Shown one piece after another: positions 48,598-60,725 of a stretch of 64,000 nt of DNA. Numbering within the stretch: position 1 is the stretch's first letter; each line of letters opens with the position of its first letter. Both the position numbers and the translations under genes were made by a program. A model generated the notes under the pieces. It searched no databases. It saw only the letters and a program-made list of their open reading frames with translations, and was not told where the DNA came from. Origin of the DNA: Okapia johnstoni (Eukaryota > Chordata > Mammalia > Artiodactyla > Giraffidae); assembly GCA_024291935.2 (NCBI GenBank), contig CM044320.1:49976001-50040000 (forward strand), read 5' to 3'.

Positions 48598-48804
48598 GCT
48601 GCTGCTACTCAGTTACTAAGTTATGTCTGATTCTTTGCCACCCCATGGACTGTAGCCATCCAAGCTTCTCTGTCCATGGGGTTTAGAATACTTGAGTGGG
48701 TTGCCATTGCTTCCTCTAGGAGATTTTCCCAACCCAGGGATAGAACTCCCATCTCCTGCATCTCCTGCATTGGCAGGCATATTCTTTACCACTGAGCTGC
48801 TGGA
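48598..48804 (-). mobile_element. Bov-tA SINE
   Basis: Minus-strand copy (ctactcagttactaagttat to ttaccactgagctgctgg) with a small deletion near 48685. Confidence 0.92.
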
Positions 48805-49554
48805 TTTTTAAAAATGATTTTGTTTTTCCTAGTTTTAAATATTTCTATGATACCTTGATACTGGAGCTCATGACAATATAAATTCTGGGGACATTGCCAT
48901 TGTCCAGCATTTGAATGAACCTGAATCTTATAGACTGTAAGAAATAATGTACATCATTCTAAATAGTTCATTTTTCATGTTTGTGTCATAATGCAGTCAA
49001 TAAAACAGTTTAATAGACTTAAATAAAGAATCCTTTAATTGAGGAGTATAAATGCTTTTAATTGCAGCCATTCCTTTGAGGGTTACCTGGGTAAGAAGCT
49101 GCCTGGCATATTATATGCTGGAACATGGAACCCAGTATTCACCCTCTGCAAGGAGACTTTCTGGATTAATATTGTCATGCCTCAGCCACCACTTAGGTCA
49201 CCTATCATCACTCAAACTCTCATCTTTTTATTGTGCTCATTGTACTCAAATTCCCTTCCCTTCTCTTATTCCCTACCGTCTGTAAATCAACAAAACTCCT
49301 ATAGTCTTATCCTCTCCTGTGAATGTTTCTTCATGTCTTGGCCTTATTCAGAAGTATTTTTATTTGCATATGTATCAATATTAATTTATATCAGCTACAT
49401 TGTTGCCATGAAATTGGTAAAACGGTAAACCATCTGTATATATTTGTAGAGTCCTAAGCCAAAATTGGAACCATGGACAACTACTATTCTTATCACTCCT
49501 TTCTTAGGTAATTATCCCTTTAACATATTAACTGTTTTCTTCCGATATATTGAA
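48805..49554. other. Unassigned sequence
   Basis: About 750 bp. A 129-codon frame at 49039-49428 is hydrophobic, has no recognised domain, and no splice or promoter context supports it. Confidence 0.3.
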
Positions 49555-49970
49555 TAGTATTTTAAGTGATGAGGATACAGTGGTAAAAAGTTTGCATTCT
49601 AGTAAGGGAGACAATAGCAAGTAAAGAAATAGATAAGTTTTGATAGCAGAAAATTAGATTGCATAGTCGAGGAAGGCCTCCCTGGAAAGGTGCCATTTGA
49701 GTTGAGACCTAATGACAGGAAGAGGCTAGCCATGTGCAAATCTATGTGTCAGGCAAAATGAAGTGTCAGTTCACTTTCAGTCCCAGGGCAGAGGGCTGCT
49801 GTAGAGTGAGTTAGGGGAAGGGTTAGAGGTTGAGATCAAAGAGGTAGTTAGGGGCCAAATTTTATTGAGCTTGGTAAATCTGGGTAAAGTTTTGACTTTT
49901 GTGACTTTATTCTAATTCAAATGAGAAACCATCAGAGGATTTTAAGCAAGAATTTCCTTGATTTAATTTA
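49555..49970 (+). mobile_element. Old mammalian LINE-type repeat
   Basis: gaggaaggcctccctggaaa, gccatttgagttgagaccta and aaccatcagaggattttaag are characteristic of an old, widespread mammalian repeat. Related pieces lie at 23570 and 26900. Family name uncertain. Confidence 0.55.
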
Positions 49971-50103
49971 CATTAAAAATCTTCTGTATACTCCTACCTA
50001 ATCATATTAAGCATGCATCTGTGTTCATATGTATTAATAAAGACAAACTACCTAAGCAGAACACCAAATTGTCAAGAAGGTTTGATTACCTATAGGGGTA
50101 GAT

Positions 50104-50322
50104 TCAGGCTTCCCAGGTGGCACTAGTTGTACAGAACCCACCTGCCAATGCAGGAGACATAAGACATGCGGGTTCCATCCCTGGGTTGAGATCCTCTGGA
50201 GGAGGGCGTGGCAACCCACATCAGTATTCTTGCCTGCAGAATTCCCATGGATAGAGGAGCCAGGCGAAATACAGTTCATAAGATTGCAAAGAGTCGGACA
50301 TTACTGAAGTGACTTAGCACAC
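50104..50322 (+). mobile_element. Bov-tA SINE
   Basis: Plus-strand copy: tcaggcttcccaggtggcac, gagatcctctggaggagggc, agtgacttagcacacaaac. Confidence 0.93.
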
Positions 50323-50554
50323 AAACGTACATGCAGGGCTAGATCAGAGAAATCTCAGTACTATGGAAGGTTGTTATATTTTGTTCCTTGACTTGTAAGT
50401 TAGTATTCTATTACATATATGTTCAGTTTTTGATTATTGAAAGTATTATATCCTGTCTCAGAATAGTAGAAGAATAAAAAATTATTGACATATTGTTCAA
50501 AACAGAACCATTTTTATGAATTTTTGCATTTTTTGCTGTGCAGGTTTTATGAAT

Positions 50555-50599
50555 ATGTATATATACACATATATCTATACATATACACATGCATATATC
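50555..50599. repeat. TA/CA-rich simple repeat
   Basis: Imperfect atatacacatat repeats directly before the 3' end of a minus-strand BovB. Confidence 0.85.
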
Positions 50600-52337
50600 A
50601 ATTCAGTTCAGTCGCTCAGTTGTGTCCAACTTGGCAACTCCATGGACTGCAGCATCCAGGCTTCCCTGTCCATCACCAACTCCCAGAGCTTACTCAAACT
50701 CATGTCCATTGAGTTGATGATGCCATCCAACCATCCCATCCTCTGTCGTCCCCTTTTCCTCCCACCTTCAATCTTTCCCAGCATCAGAGTCTTTTCAAAT
50801 GAGTCAGTTCCTCGATTCAGGTGGCCAAAGTATTGGGGTTTCAGCTTCAGCATGAGTCCTTCCAATGAATATTCAGGACTGATCTCCTTTAGGATGGACT
50901 GGTTGGATCTCCTTGCTGTCCAAGAGACTCTCAAGAGTATTCTCCAACATCACAGTTCAAAAGCATCAATTCTTTGGCGCTCAGATTTCTTTATAGTCTA
51001 AATCTTACATCCATATATGACTACTGGAAAAACCATAGCTTTGACTAGATGGACCTTTGCTGGCAAAGTAATGTCTCTGCTTTTTAACATGCAGCCTAGG
51101 TTGGTCATAGCTTTTCTTCCAAGGAGCAAGCAAGAGTCTTTTAATTTCATGGCTTCAGTCACCATCTGCAGTGATTTTGGAGCCCCCCAAAATAAAGTCT
51201 CTACTGTTTCCATTGTTTCCCCATCTAATTACCATGAAGTGATGGGACTGGATGCCATGATCTTAGTTTTCTGAATGTTGAGTTTTAAGCCAACTTTTTC
51301 ACTCTCCTCTTTCACTTTCATCAAGAGGCTCTTTAGTTCTTCTTCACTTTCTGCCATAAGGGTGGTGTCATCTGCATATCTGAGGTTATTGATATTTCTC
51401 CTGGATATCTTGATTCCAGCTTGTGCTTCCTCCAGCCCAGCATTTCTCATGATGTACTCTGCATATAAATTAAATATGCAGGGTGACAATGTACAGCCTT
51501 GACGTACTCCTTTCTCGATCTGGAACCAGTCTGTTGTTCCATGTCCAGTTCTAACTGTTGCTTCTTGACCTTGACCTGCATACAGATTCTCAGGAGGCAG
51601 GTAAGGGAGTCTGGTATTCCCATCTCTTTCAGAATTTTCCACAGTTTATTGTGATCCACACAGTCAAAGGCTCTAGCGTAGTCAATAAAGCAGAAATAGA
51701 TGTTTTCCTGGAACTCTTTTGCTCTTTCAATGATCCAAAGGATATTGGCAATTTGATCTCTGGTTCCTCTGGCTTTTCTAAATACGGCTTGAACTTCTGC
51801 AAGTTCACGGTTCATGTACTGTTGAAGCCTGCCTTGGAGAATTTTGAGCATTCCTTTGCTAGCATGTGAAATGAGTGCAATTGTGCAGTAGTTTGAGCAT
51901 TCTTTGGCATTGCCTTTCCTTGGGGTTGGAATGAAAACTGACCTTTTCCAGTCCTGTGGCCAGTACTGAGTTTTCCAGATTTGCTGGCATATTGAGTGCA
52001 GTACTTTCACAGCATCATCTTTTAGATTTGAAATAGCTCAACTGGAATTCCATCACTTCTACTAGCTTTGTTCGTAGTGATGCTTCCTAAGGCCCACTTG
52101 ACTTCACATTTCAGGATGTCTGGCTCTAGGTGAGTGATCACACTATTGTGATTATCTGGGTCATGAAGATCTTTTTTGTATAGTTTTTCTGTGTATTCTT
52201 GCCACCTCTTAATATCTTCTGCTTCTGTTAGGTCCATTCCATTTCTGTTCTTCATTGTGCCCATCTTTGCATGAAATGTTCCCGTGGGATCTCTAATTTT
52301 CTTGAAGAGATCTCTAGTCTTTCCCATTCTATTGTTT
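50600..52337 (-). mobile_element. Long BovB LINE, RT and C-terminal region
   Basis: 1.74 kb of BovB in minus orientation. Broken frames in order: linker (52327 to 52022), start of the RT with KRSVFIPTPRKGNAKECSNY and YFCFIDYARAFDCVDHN (52010 to 51447), rest of RT with GVRQGCTLSPCIFNLYAEY and intact Y-A-D-D (51367-51378; frame 51642 to 51229), then C-terminal pieces to 50608. At least four frameshifts separate these. The element ends at ttcccattctattgttttcc. The endonuclease is lacking, so the copy is immobile. Confidence 0.96.
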
Positions 52338-52995
52338 TCCTATGCATTCAAATGGGAATATCTTTTCTTTTCTATATATATATGCTTGTCATGTTTCATA
52401 TATACTTTGGGGTCTGTTTTCTTATTAAAGATATTCTATAGTTTTTAGAAACATTATTTTTAATAAGACAGTATGTCACTAAGACATGGAAACATTACTG
52501 AGTAAGTAATTTTCAGGATAAAGTGCAAGCATAGATAAGAATTTTCCCCATTCCCTGAAGATCCTTTAGACAGTTTGAGATTCATTTCATAGTAGACTTC
52601 AAAAGAAGCTTTACACTAAAGCAACATTGTTTCCTAAGGAACAGTTAATCTAGAGAATCAAAAGAGTGTTTTTGTTCTCTGAATTAATGAAAGATATCAC
52701 TATTGATTTGAGATGAGAAGATAAATAGACATGGAAAATGTGATTGAAAGTTAGAAACACAATTATTGTAGGTACATGGTATGTTTCTGTGTGAACATAT
52801 TCAGTAGAGAATACAATATGAGAAATCCCACAAATATGATACATGTATAAGAAAATTCAGTTTTCAAGAAAATTGTTGGAGCACCTGTGTTACTTGTGAA
52901 TATAAAGAATATGGAAATCCTCTACTGAGAATGTCTTCCTTACTCAGAAATAGAAAATTAATTTTAGATTAGCCTCACTGATTAGGAAGTGACTA
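52338..52995. other. Unassigned gap
   Basis: About 660 bp A+T-rich; nothing recognised. Confidence 0.35.
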
Positions 52996-53145
52996 ACTCT
53001 GCAGAGGATGAGATTGTTGACTGGCACCATCAATACAATGGACATAAGTTTGAGCAAACTCCAAGAGCTCTTGAAGGAAAGGCAAGCCTGGCATGCTGGA
53101 ATCCATGGGTTACAAAGAACTAGACACATCTTAGTGACTGAACAA
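52996..53145 (+). mobile_element. Diverged BovB 3' end
   Basis: Plus-oriented: gacataagtttgagcaaact, ggcaagcctggcatgctgga, agtgactgaacaact. More diverged than the other BovB 3' ends. Confidence 0.85.
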
Positions 53146-53687
53146 CTCTACTTAGGGAAGGCAAATGATATTGATAATGTTACATAGAGGTTTCTCAGTT
53201 TAAGGATGCCGTACTCTATCACAGGCACTGAGTTAAGCAGAGGACTTAGTTCAGTCCTCTGAGTTATCCTTAATGCATTGCCATTGGCTCCAGGTTACCA
53301 CTAGATAGAGAGTGTTAGCCCATTCCTTGAAAGTCCTCTCTGTGTTCCCTTCCTTTACAGCCTCCCTCATTGGGTGAGCTGATCCTAAGGCATCTCTTTT
53401 TCTTTTATGCTCCACTTCCCACAGCTCTTTAATCAAGAAAGACCAGAGAAGTAGAAAGTAGACAGCTTTTTCATGCTTAAATACTTATGCAATACAAGGA
53501 ATAATGCCTTGACTTTTCAGATGGGACAGAGTATATTTTAAATTTATTTGGAAATTAAATTCATGAGGTGTATCCACATTCTATAATGGTTTCAAACAAA
53601 TGAAAGAAAAATAAATTTGCTGTTGATTTTATCCTAAAAGTAAAGCTTTATCAGCACAATGAAATGAAGTAATGTAAGCAAATAATG

Positions 53688-53885
53688 GTGGCTCAGACAG
53701 TTAAGAATCTGAGCAGGAAACCTGGGTTTGAATCCTGGGTTGGGAAGATCCCCTGGAGAAGGGAATGGTTACCCACTCCAATATTCTTGCCTGGAGGGAC
53801 AGAGGAGCCTGGTGGCCTACAGTTCATGGGCTCACAAAGAGTAGGACACAACTGAGTGACTAACACTTACACTTTCACTTTCACT
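53688..53885 (+). mobile_element. Bov-tA SINE
   Basis: Plus-strand copy with a shortened head (gtggctcagacagttaagaa) and a ctttcactttcact tail. Confidence 0.92.
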
Positions 53886-54165
53886 ACGCAAAAAACTTAG
53901 TATAGTGTTTGACATAGAGTAAGTGCTCAAACAATATAGATGCTGCAGCTGGACTTACAAGATTCAGATCCCATCTATGTTCATTTCTTACTGGCTGTGT
54001 GACTTTGGGGAAGTTATTGAAACTCTCTGTGCCTCAATTTCAATAATTAAAAAATGATAATAGTACTACTCACTGGGTTGTTCTGACAATTAAATGAGTG
54101 ACTATGTAGAAAGTGTACAGAACTGTATGTGGCACACATGAGTTTTAGGTGTGTGCTCTTATTTT
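53886..54165 (+). mobile_element. MIR SINEs
   Basis: A MIR 3' end (gtttgacatagagtaagtgc) directly followed from about 53944 by a second MIR (ttactggctgtgtgactttg, ctctctgtgcctcaatttca, caattaaatgagtgactatg), both plus. Confidence 0.85.
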
Positions 54166-54984
54166 GTGGTGGTGGTGGTTTAAGAAATCATATATCACTT
54201 TTTGTGTCACAAAGCAAAATAAAATGAAAATAATGTTGAATAAAAAATATATCAGAAACCTTTTACCTTTGGTAAGATAGTGGTTATTCTTATTTGGAAT
54301 AAGAATTTTCTCTATCAGTTCTGTATCTTCTGATTTTTTGAACCCATACATTTCATGACTTTATGTTATTTTAGGTTTAAGAAAAGAAACTGTTGGATTT
54401 CAGATCATATCCCCTCAAATCCAGCTAAATTCCACTGGCATTTTTTTCAAACTGACAAATTTGTTATTATCATCTTGTTTAAATGAATATGAAAACTAAA
54501 TATATAGTATATTCTTCATGCTACTGAAATACAATTGGTTTAGATATTTAGAACCTTTAAATGAGAACTCGTATGAAAAATTAAGTAACTTATGATAGGA
54601 GTAACAGTTAAGCTATGAATTTCTTGTACAAATGAATTTCTTGTAGAATTTCACAGATTGAAACTTTAATACCAGGGACATATATTAAGTGTGATGCGTG
54701 ATTTCTCAAATCATAGACACCATCCTTCTGAATTCATTTTCTCATGTATTACCTCATTAAGGATTCTGCCTCTAATGCCTCCATTAAAACTCCATCATTG
54801 TTTTTTAAAATCTCAAACTGGAAATTAAAAACAATTTTATAGGCGATTTTTGGTAACATTATCTAAGATTTTATCTGAGATGGATATGTGTCAAACTAGA
54901 CTCAGGGACTGCTGGTTCTGTCTCACCTATCCCAGAGGTCTGAGATTATTTGCTTTCAGATTCAACCATTTCTTTAAATCTAAT
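54166..54984. other. Unassigned gap
   Basis: About 820 bp, including a short GTG-repeat at 54166-54180. No gene or repeat recognised. Confidence 0.35.
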
Positions 54985-55560
54985 TTTCATTTTATATTGG
55001 AGTATAGTTGATTTACAATATTGTGTTAATTTAGGTGTACAGCAAAGTGATTCAGTTATACATATACACATACCTATTCTTTTTAGATTCTTTTGTTATT
55101 AAAAATTTTAATTGAAATATAATTTACTTTACAACACTATGTTAGTTCCAACTGTACAATATAATGATTTGATATTTCTAAATATTACAAAACGGTCATC
55201 ATGGTTAGTCTAGTTACCATCTGTCACCATATAAAGTTATTAAAGTATTATTGACTAATTCCCCATGCTGCACCTTTTTAAAAAATTTTAAATTTATTTA
55301 TTTTTTAATTAAAGAATAATTGCTTTGCAGAATTGTGTTGGTTTCTGCCAAATATCAACATGAATCAGACATAGGTATACATATGTCCCCTCCCTCTTGA
55401 ACCTCATGACTCATTTTTTTTTGTGACCAAAAGTTTTACCTCTTAATTTCCTTCACCTATCTCACTCATCCTTCCACCCCTCCCCCACCTCTTTGGAAGT
55501 CACCTGTTTTCTTCTCTGTGTCTATGAATCTACAACATTTTAAATTTTATATACAAGGAG
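54985..55560 (-). mobile_element. Nested L1 3' ends
   Basis: An L1 3' end (ggagtatagttgatttacaa, from about 54995), then an older L1 3' UTR (aaatataatttactttacaa, taattccccatgctgcacct) that continues after 55420 (ttcttctctgtgtctatgaa). Between them a bovid L1 3' end (55276-55415, ttggtttctgccaaatatca) is inserted. All in minus orientation. Confidence 0.8.
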
Positions 55561-55839
55561 ACATAGAAATTTAGGTGGCATGATAGATAAGCTCTGGGTA
55601 TGCTCGAAGAATGTGTTAGTGTGCGCTTTTAAATATTTTAGCTTTGCTGGGGAAACTTGGAATTGTAAAGTGACAGTTATGTTAAATATGTTATATATAA
55701 TGCACAGAGAAAATGTAGAATTTGGAGACCTTGGTTTGGGTCAGCTCTGTAGTTGTCTAGAGTGTCTCACCCGGATAGCTATTTAACTGCTATGACTTAA
55801 AAAAAAAAAAGTCTATAAAATAAAGGTATTATACTAGAT
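55561..55839. other. Unassigned sequence, perhaps part MIR
   Basis: The 68-codon frame at 55580-55786 has no domain. The part around 55740-55800 could be a decayed MIR. Confidence 0.3.
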
Positions 55840-56185
55840 CAGCATTTCCTAAATGGTGTTGTGATTACCAGCTCTGATTTCTAGTCTGTTATTAGACATT
55901 ACTAATATAAAGTTTCCATGGTCAAATATTTTTATGAAATTGAAGAGGTTTCTTTGAGTTGTTGTATGTGATAAACTTTTCCCAAAGGGAGCAGACAGCA
56001 AGCAGACTTTCTTAACTTATGTGACTACAGAACACTTCTTGGTAGTGACACTCTTTTTGGAATACCCATAAGAAGCCCATGGACAGAGGAGCCTGGCTGG
56101 CTACAGTCCATGGGGTCCAAAGAGTCAGACATGACTGAGCAACTAACACTTTCACTTTCACTTTGGGAATTCCTGAGCTAGATTA
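55840..56185. mobile_element. Candidate hAT-type element holding a SINE piece
   Basis: The left edge ctagatcagcatttcctaaa and the right edge gaattcctgagctagatt are imperfect inverted repeats, as in a hAT-type element. A Bov-tA fragment (56074-56163) interrupts it. Confidence 0.4.
56074..56163 (+). mobile_element. Bov-tA 3' part
   Basis: cccatggacagaggagcctg to gactgagcaactaacac and a tttcactttcacttt tail. 5'-truncated, within the hAT candidate. Confidence 0.85.
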
Positions 56186-56981
56186 TCTTATAGATATCTT
56201 CTAATTTTGTTTTTGTTTCATTTGCTAATATACTTTTAGTTAAGTGTGGAATATAAGACATAATTATTAATATTCTTGAATTCCTTGAGAAAAATTCTGT
56301 AATCAAAATTTCTGTTTTCGGTTTTCATTCATTGTCACAAGTCTCCACCCAGCTAGCATCTCTAATATAAAAAAGTTGGATATTACTAATTAACTTTTCA
56401 AATTAGGATTGTATTATTTTTGGTGTAAGGTAAATTATATTTGTAAAATACCACAAAAGGCAATTTCTTAACTTTTCATGCTTTTACTAAATGCATTAAT
56501 ATAATGAGATACCGTAAAAATTAAGCTAAAGATACAGTGTTACTGTGGAAAATAATTTTTTTCTCAGGCAGTGTTAAAATCTGAGAGATGGGGTACAGTT
56601 ATTAAAGGAAATATAGCAAGGGAATCTCATTTGTGAAAATAGAACTATTGATAAGAAAGAGGTAGAAGTTTGAGTTGGAAAAATTTACACAATTAAAAGT
56701 TTGGTAAAAAAATTAAAAATCATTTTCATAGGCTAAAATAAAAGACTGAAATATATTCTAGAATCTGCTTTTAGATGATCTTTATCATCCTCATCTATTG
56801 AGTCCTACTGGTCACTGATACGACAATAAGATATTTTCGCTGACTCCATCCAAAGGGGCTTTTAAACTGGTTACGGGCGTAGAACAGATACATAAAAGAA
56901 ATGCAGGACAGCATTTGTTGAGTTCCAAATTTTACAGTTATGTCAGAAATACTGAAAAGGTATTATCACTGATAGTTGTTA
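56186..56981. other. Unassigned gap
   Basis: About 800 bp A+T-rich; nothing recognised. Confidence 0.35.
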
Positions 56982-57135
56982 TGTGAAAGTTGCTCAGTCC
57001 TGTCTGACTCTCCAGGCCAGAGCCTGGAGTGGGTAGCCGTTCCCTTCTCCAGGGAATCTTCCCAACCCAGGGATTGAACCCAGGTCTCCCACGTTGCAGG
57101 CAGATTCTTTACCAGCTGAGCCACAAGGGAAGCCC
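56982..57135 (-). mobile_element. Bov-tA SINE with internal deletion
   Basis: Minus-strand copy; about 50 bases are missing between ctgtctgactctccagg and cctggagtggg. Confidence 0.9.
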
Positions 57136-57192
57136 ATATAAATTAAGGAGAATTAAAGTTGAAGACTGATATTTGAAAGTGAAATCATTAGG

Positions 57193-58063
57193 TGTGGTTC
57201 TGGGGCAGCTCCGAAGAGCTCCAGGACCACAGTCCTTTATGTCTCAATGCAGAAGGGAATTCAGTGAGAGGCAAAGTGATAGATAAAGAAGTGATTTATT
57301 AGAATAGGATGCTTGTGAGGTTCATAAGCAGGCTGGCTAGGGTTGCCCTGCCCCGAGTACTCAGTGGGTTACATTTTTATTATAATCAAAGAAAGACAGA
57401 GGAGGGGGTGAAGATCTCTTTCTTGAGTGCATGTCACCTTTCCACCATCAGTTCCTCCACAGGTAGGGCAGGGAAGTTTTCTTGACCCTATAAGATCAAC
57501 TAAAATAAATAAATTTATTAAAAAAAAAAAAAAAAAAAAAGATCAGGCCAGTACTGTCATAGCACTTTGGAAAAATATTTTCAGGTCCAATACAATCAGG
57601 GTCTTTCATTTTGAAAAGTCACCTTTCCATAAATGACTGTTTTTTGTATGTACAGAGCATGTCCTGGATGCCATTAACTTGATGACATCACTGGGCAGAT
57701 TGTAGGCCTTATTCTCTATGGTTGTTTTATTTTCTGGAAGCATTGTGCAAAGAATATATCTTTGGAGCCGAATTTTGGGGGTCATTAACTCACTGAGCTC
57801 ACTGGGCAGGATTAGGTCTCATGCCACCATTGTTTTATTGTTTTGGGTCATGTCTCATGCTTCTGTTGCATGGTTTTGTTGCTAAGCAAGTTAGCTAGAT
57901 TTTATTGTTAAGCAAGCTAATTTTCCTTTGATGCTAAGTGTCTCATTTTGCTTAATGAGTCAAGCAAGCCAACATTGTTTCAGAATTTTCCCATTACTTT
58001 CTTGAGTGATTATTGTCTTTTTGTGGTCTCCCAAAGCCCCCTAAAGTTCCCTCTCTATCTACA
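57193..58063 (-). mobile_element. Solo ERV LTR candidate
   Basis: On the minus strand it starts TGTAGATAGAGAGGG (58063) and ends GAACCACA (57193), the TG...CA borders of a retroviral LTR. An AATAAA signal (57300-57295) lies about 100 bases from the 3' end, as expected for R-U5. The U3 side contains imperfect direct repeats (about 57668-57740 and 57780-57845, sharing cattaact...cactgggcag). No viral gene or primer-binding site follows, so it is a solo LTR. A 45-bp A-rich insertion lies inside. Family not named. Confidence 0.65.
57492..57547. repeat. Poly-A micro-insertion in the LTR
   Basis: A short segment (actaaaataaataaattt...) ending in an A run of about 20, flanked on both sides by aagatca, which looks like a 7-bp target duplication. 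Confidence 0.7.
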
Positions 58064-59184
58064 ATTCCTTAATCGGGTTTCTAAGCTAGTTATTTGACTA
58101 TCCCACTTTATCCCTATCAAAAGCAGAGAGAAGGGAAGACATTGCAGGGTAAAAGGAGTGATGCGAGGAAGTAGACAGGAATTCTTGTGTCTTCAAGGAA
58201 GCAATTCACAAATCATTTACGTTGAGACAAAAGACTTTGTACTTGAAAAAAAGAAGTGATATAAAGAGCTGGAAATATAAGTAGGGAATTTGGTGGGCCT
58301 TAGAATTCCTTCTATTTTCTCAAGCTTTAGTTTAGATTAAATTAAAGAAACCTGCTTAGAAGCAATTTTTGACCCAGTTAAGTTTTGAAATCCCTCCTGA
58401 GCTAATTGTGTATCCTACCATGAGTGATTGATGTCTCCTGAGGCTAATGGCTGAGGCATTGTTTCTCAGAGCAGGAATCTCTGACCCAGAGCAACACATC
58501 TATGAATAGTGATTTGACCACCACAGAAGACCCTGTTTGTTAAATCCTCAGGATCCACAATCTTCCTGTGGCTTTTTTGTTTTCAGTCTCTGCCTAATGT
58601 TCCCTTTTCAACAACATATATTGAGTGCACCCTGTGCTCTCATAAAGATGATAATGTCTTTCTTCCTTTCCTAGCTGCACGAAATACTAAAGTTATATGA
58701 TTTGGTTTTGTAGGAGAAATGATGTAGGGCCTGGGCAGTCATGGAATGGAAAAGTTTTAAGGACCATTGGGCTAGGGTAAGTTTTCATCATCAGTTCTCT
58801 AGAGGATTCATACAAGTAATACTTTTTTCTTTCCAAAGCCTTTTAAGATTTGGCTGGTCTATTCAGCACAGTTTCTTAGCACCGAGACCCTGATTACTTA
58901 TGACCAGATGTAAATAGAAAAGTAAACAGTCTGTTTTCTCTGAAGTAGAGTTTAATAAGATAATTTTCCAAAATGATGCAGGCAGTGTCTTAACAAAGCT
59001 AGCTAATTATATACAATCTAGGTGGCTAAAACTCAACAATGACCAAGTTGAAGCATTCATGATAGCATAAAAATTATGGAGAAGTTGCCTTGAAACACAT
59101 TGGTACCAGCAAAAAAAGTAGTTTCTACTAACATCCATTTGTTGACCATTCGGTAGTTTCAACCATAATCATGGCCAATGATTT
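58064..59184. other. Unassigned sequence right of the LTR
   Basis: About 1.1 kb, less A+T-rich than average in places. No coding frame, viral domain or named repeat recognised. Old LTR or ERV-derived sequence cannot be excluded. Confidence 0.3.
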
Positions 59185-59238
59185 CCAATCCAAATTCCCA
59201 AATTTAGATGGCCAATCTAAATTCCCAAATTTAGGTGT
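59185..59238. repeat. 27-bp tandem duplication
   Basis: ccaatccaaattcccaaatt... (59185-59211) is repeated at once as ccaatctaaattcccaaatt... (59212-59238) with two substitutions. Confidence 0.85.
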
Positions 59239-59849
59239 ACACATCTAAATGTCTAAATCTTTCTCTTGTTCTCTTTCTCCAGACTTACATATGCAGTTAT
59301 CTACCAGCATCGTACTTTGGATGTCACACATGCACTTCTAAATCAGCAGGTCTAAAGTTAAGCTCATCCTGCCCATCTTTATCACTCTGAGTGTTCCATA
59401 TCCTCACTTGCCCCCAGTATCTACCCACTTGCTCAAACTGGAAATTTATGATTTATCCTAAATTCCCTCCTATCTCTTTCTCTACATCCAGTCAACAGTA
59501 AACACATTCATATCTTATCCATCCCTTCCTTTTCTCCCCAAATAATTAAGAGTCTTAAAATCTCCTGCCTTCTGCTAACTTCTTTTCAAAATATTAACCG
59601 TGAAAAGATCTTTCTGTAACATGCAAATATCACAGTGTCATGCTGCAAATCAGAACACTTCAATTGTACCCATCACCTATAAGATAAACTTCCCTGTAGC
59701 CAATTCAATCATTATCTTCTAGTCCCTGCTCACCTGCCTAGCCTCTTCTATTTTCTGCAATGTTACCTCTCCCACCTGCCACACCTCTCACACCCTGCTA
59801 GCCTCCCATACTTCCTCCACCTCCACCAGCTGGGTGATTCTTTCTAAGT
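59239..59849. other. Unassigned sequence
   Basis: About 600 bp, C/T-rich in places (ctctcccacctgccacacct near 59770). Nothing recognised. Confidence 0.3.
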
Positions 59850-60310
59850 TTTGGTAGGCTGAAAACTGACCCCCAAAGACATCAGGTCCCAATTCTTCAA
59901 ACCTGTAAATGTTACCTAATTTGGAAAAAGGGGTCTTTGGAGATATAATTAAATTAAGAATCTTAAGATAGGAAGGTTATCCTGAATTAACGGAATGGAC
60001 TCTAAGGGCAGTATACCCTGTAAGAGAGAGACAGAGAGAGATTTTACAGACACAGGGAAATTGCGAGATACTGATCTTGAAAAATGTAGTGATATGACCA
60101 CAAGCCAAGGAATGTTGGCAATGATCAGAAGCTGGAAGAGGAAAGGGACACATTTACCCCAGAGCATGGGCCTGCCCACACCTTAATTTTGCCCAGTGAT
60201 AGGAATTTCAGATTTCTGAGCACCCAAAACTGTAAGAGAATACATTTCTGTTCCTTAAGCCACAAAGTGTGCGGTAGCTTGTTACAACAGCCATAGGAAA
60301 CAAATACAAC
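59850..60310 (+). mobile_element. MLT1-type LTR
   Basis: Near full length in plus orientation: ctgacccccaaagacatcag, ggtctttggagatataatta, agaagctggaagaggaaagg, aactgtaagagaatacattt, then tgttacaacagccataggaa. LTR only; no viral genes. Confidence 0.88.
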
Positions 60311-60725
60311 TGTTACTGAGTCCAGCCTTCTACTGCTTGAGGCCCAACTGGCCAATCAATCCAGAGATGAGTTGTTGGGGCAAGGAATAGCAACTTTACT
60401 TGGAAAGCCTGTAGACTGAGAAAATGGTGGGCTAATGTCCCAAACAACCATCTTACCTGAGTAGAGTTCAGGCTTCCTTTATGCTAAAAGGGGAGAGGGT
60501 ATGGCTGGTTGTTGCAAACTTCTTGGTGCTAGGATCCTCTGGAGCTATCTGTCTAGGTCTAGTCACAATGTTCCTATAAAACTCCAACAAGACAGGTGTG
60601 ATTCTCTGCTCTGCAACATTTTCTCTCTAAATGAATGGAAAAGTGTTATACCTTTAAGGTCAGAGCCTTGAGAATGGGTTCTATATATTTCAGGCTCTAG
60701 ACAGCATTCTTTTACAAAACCAGCA
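60311..60725 (-). mobile_element. Second solo LTR candidate
   Basis: Abuts the MLT1 end. Distinctive wording (gttgttggggcaaggaatag, tgggctaatgtcccaaacaa, ggttgttgcaaacttcttgg) resembles an ERV LTR in minus orientation. The borders tgttact (60311) and ccagca (60725) fit TG...CA. Family not named. Confidence 0.45.

Noticed and set aside
49039..49428. A 129-codon plus frame
   Set aside because: Hydrophobic and serine-rich without known motifs; overlapping frames are also open. Not supported as a gene.
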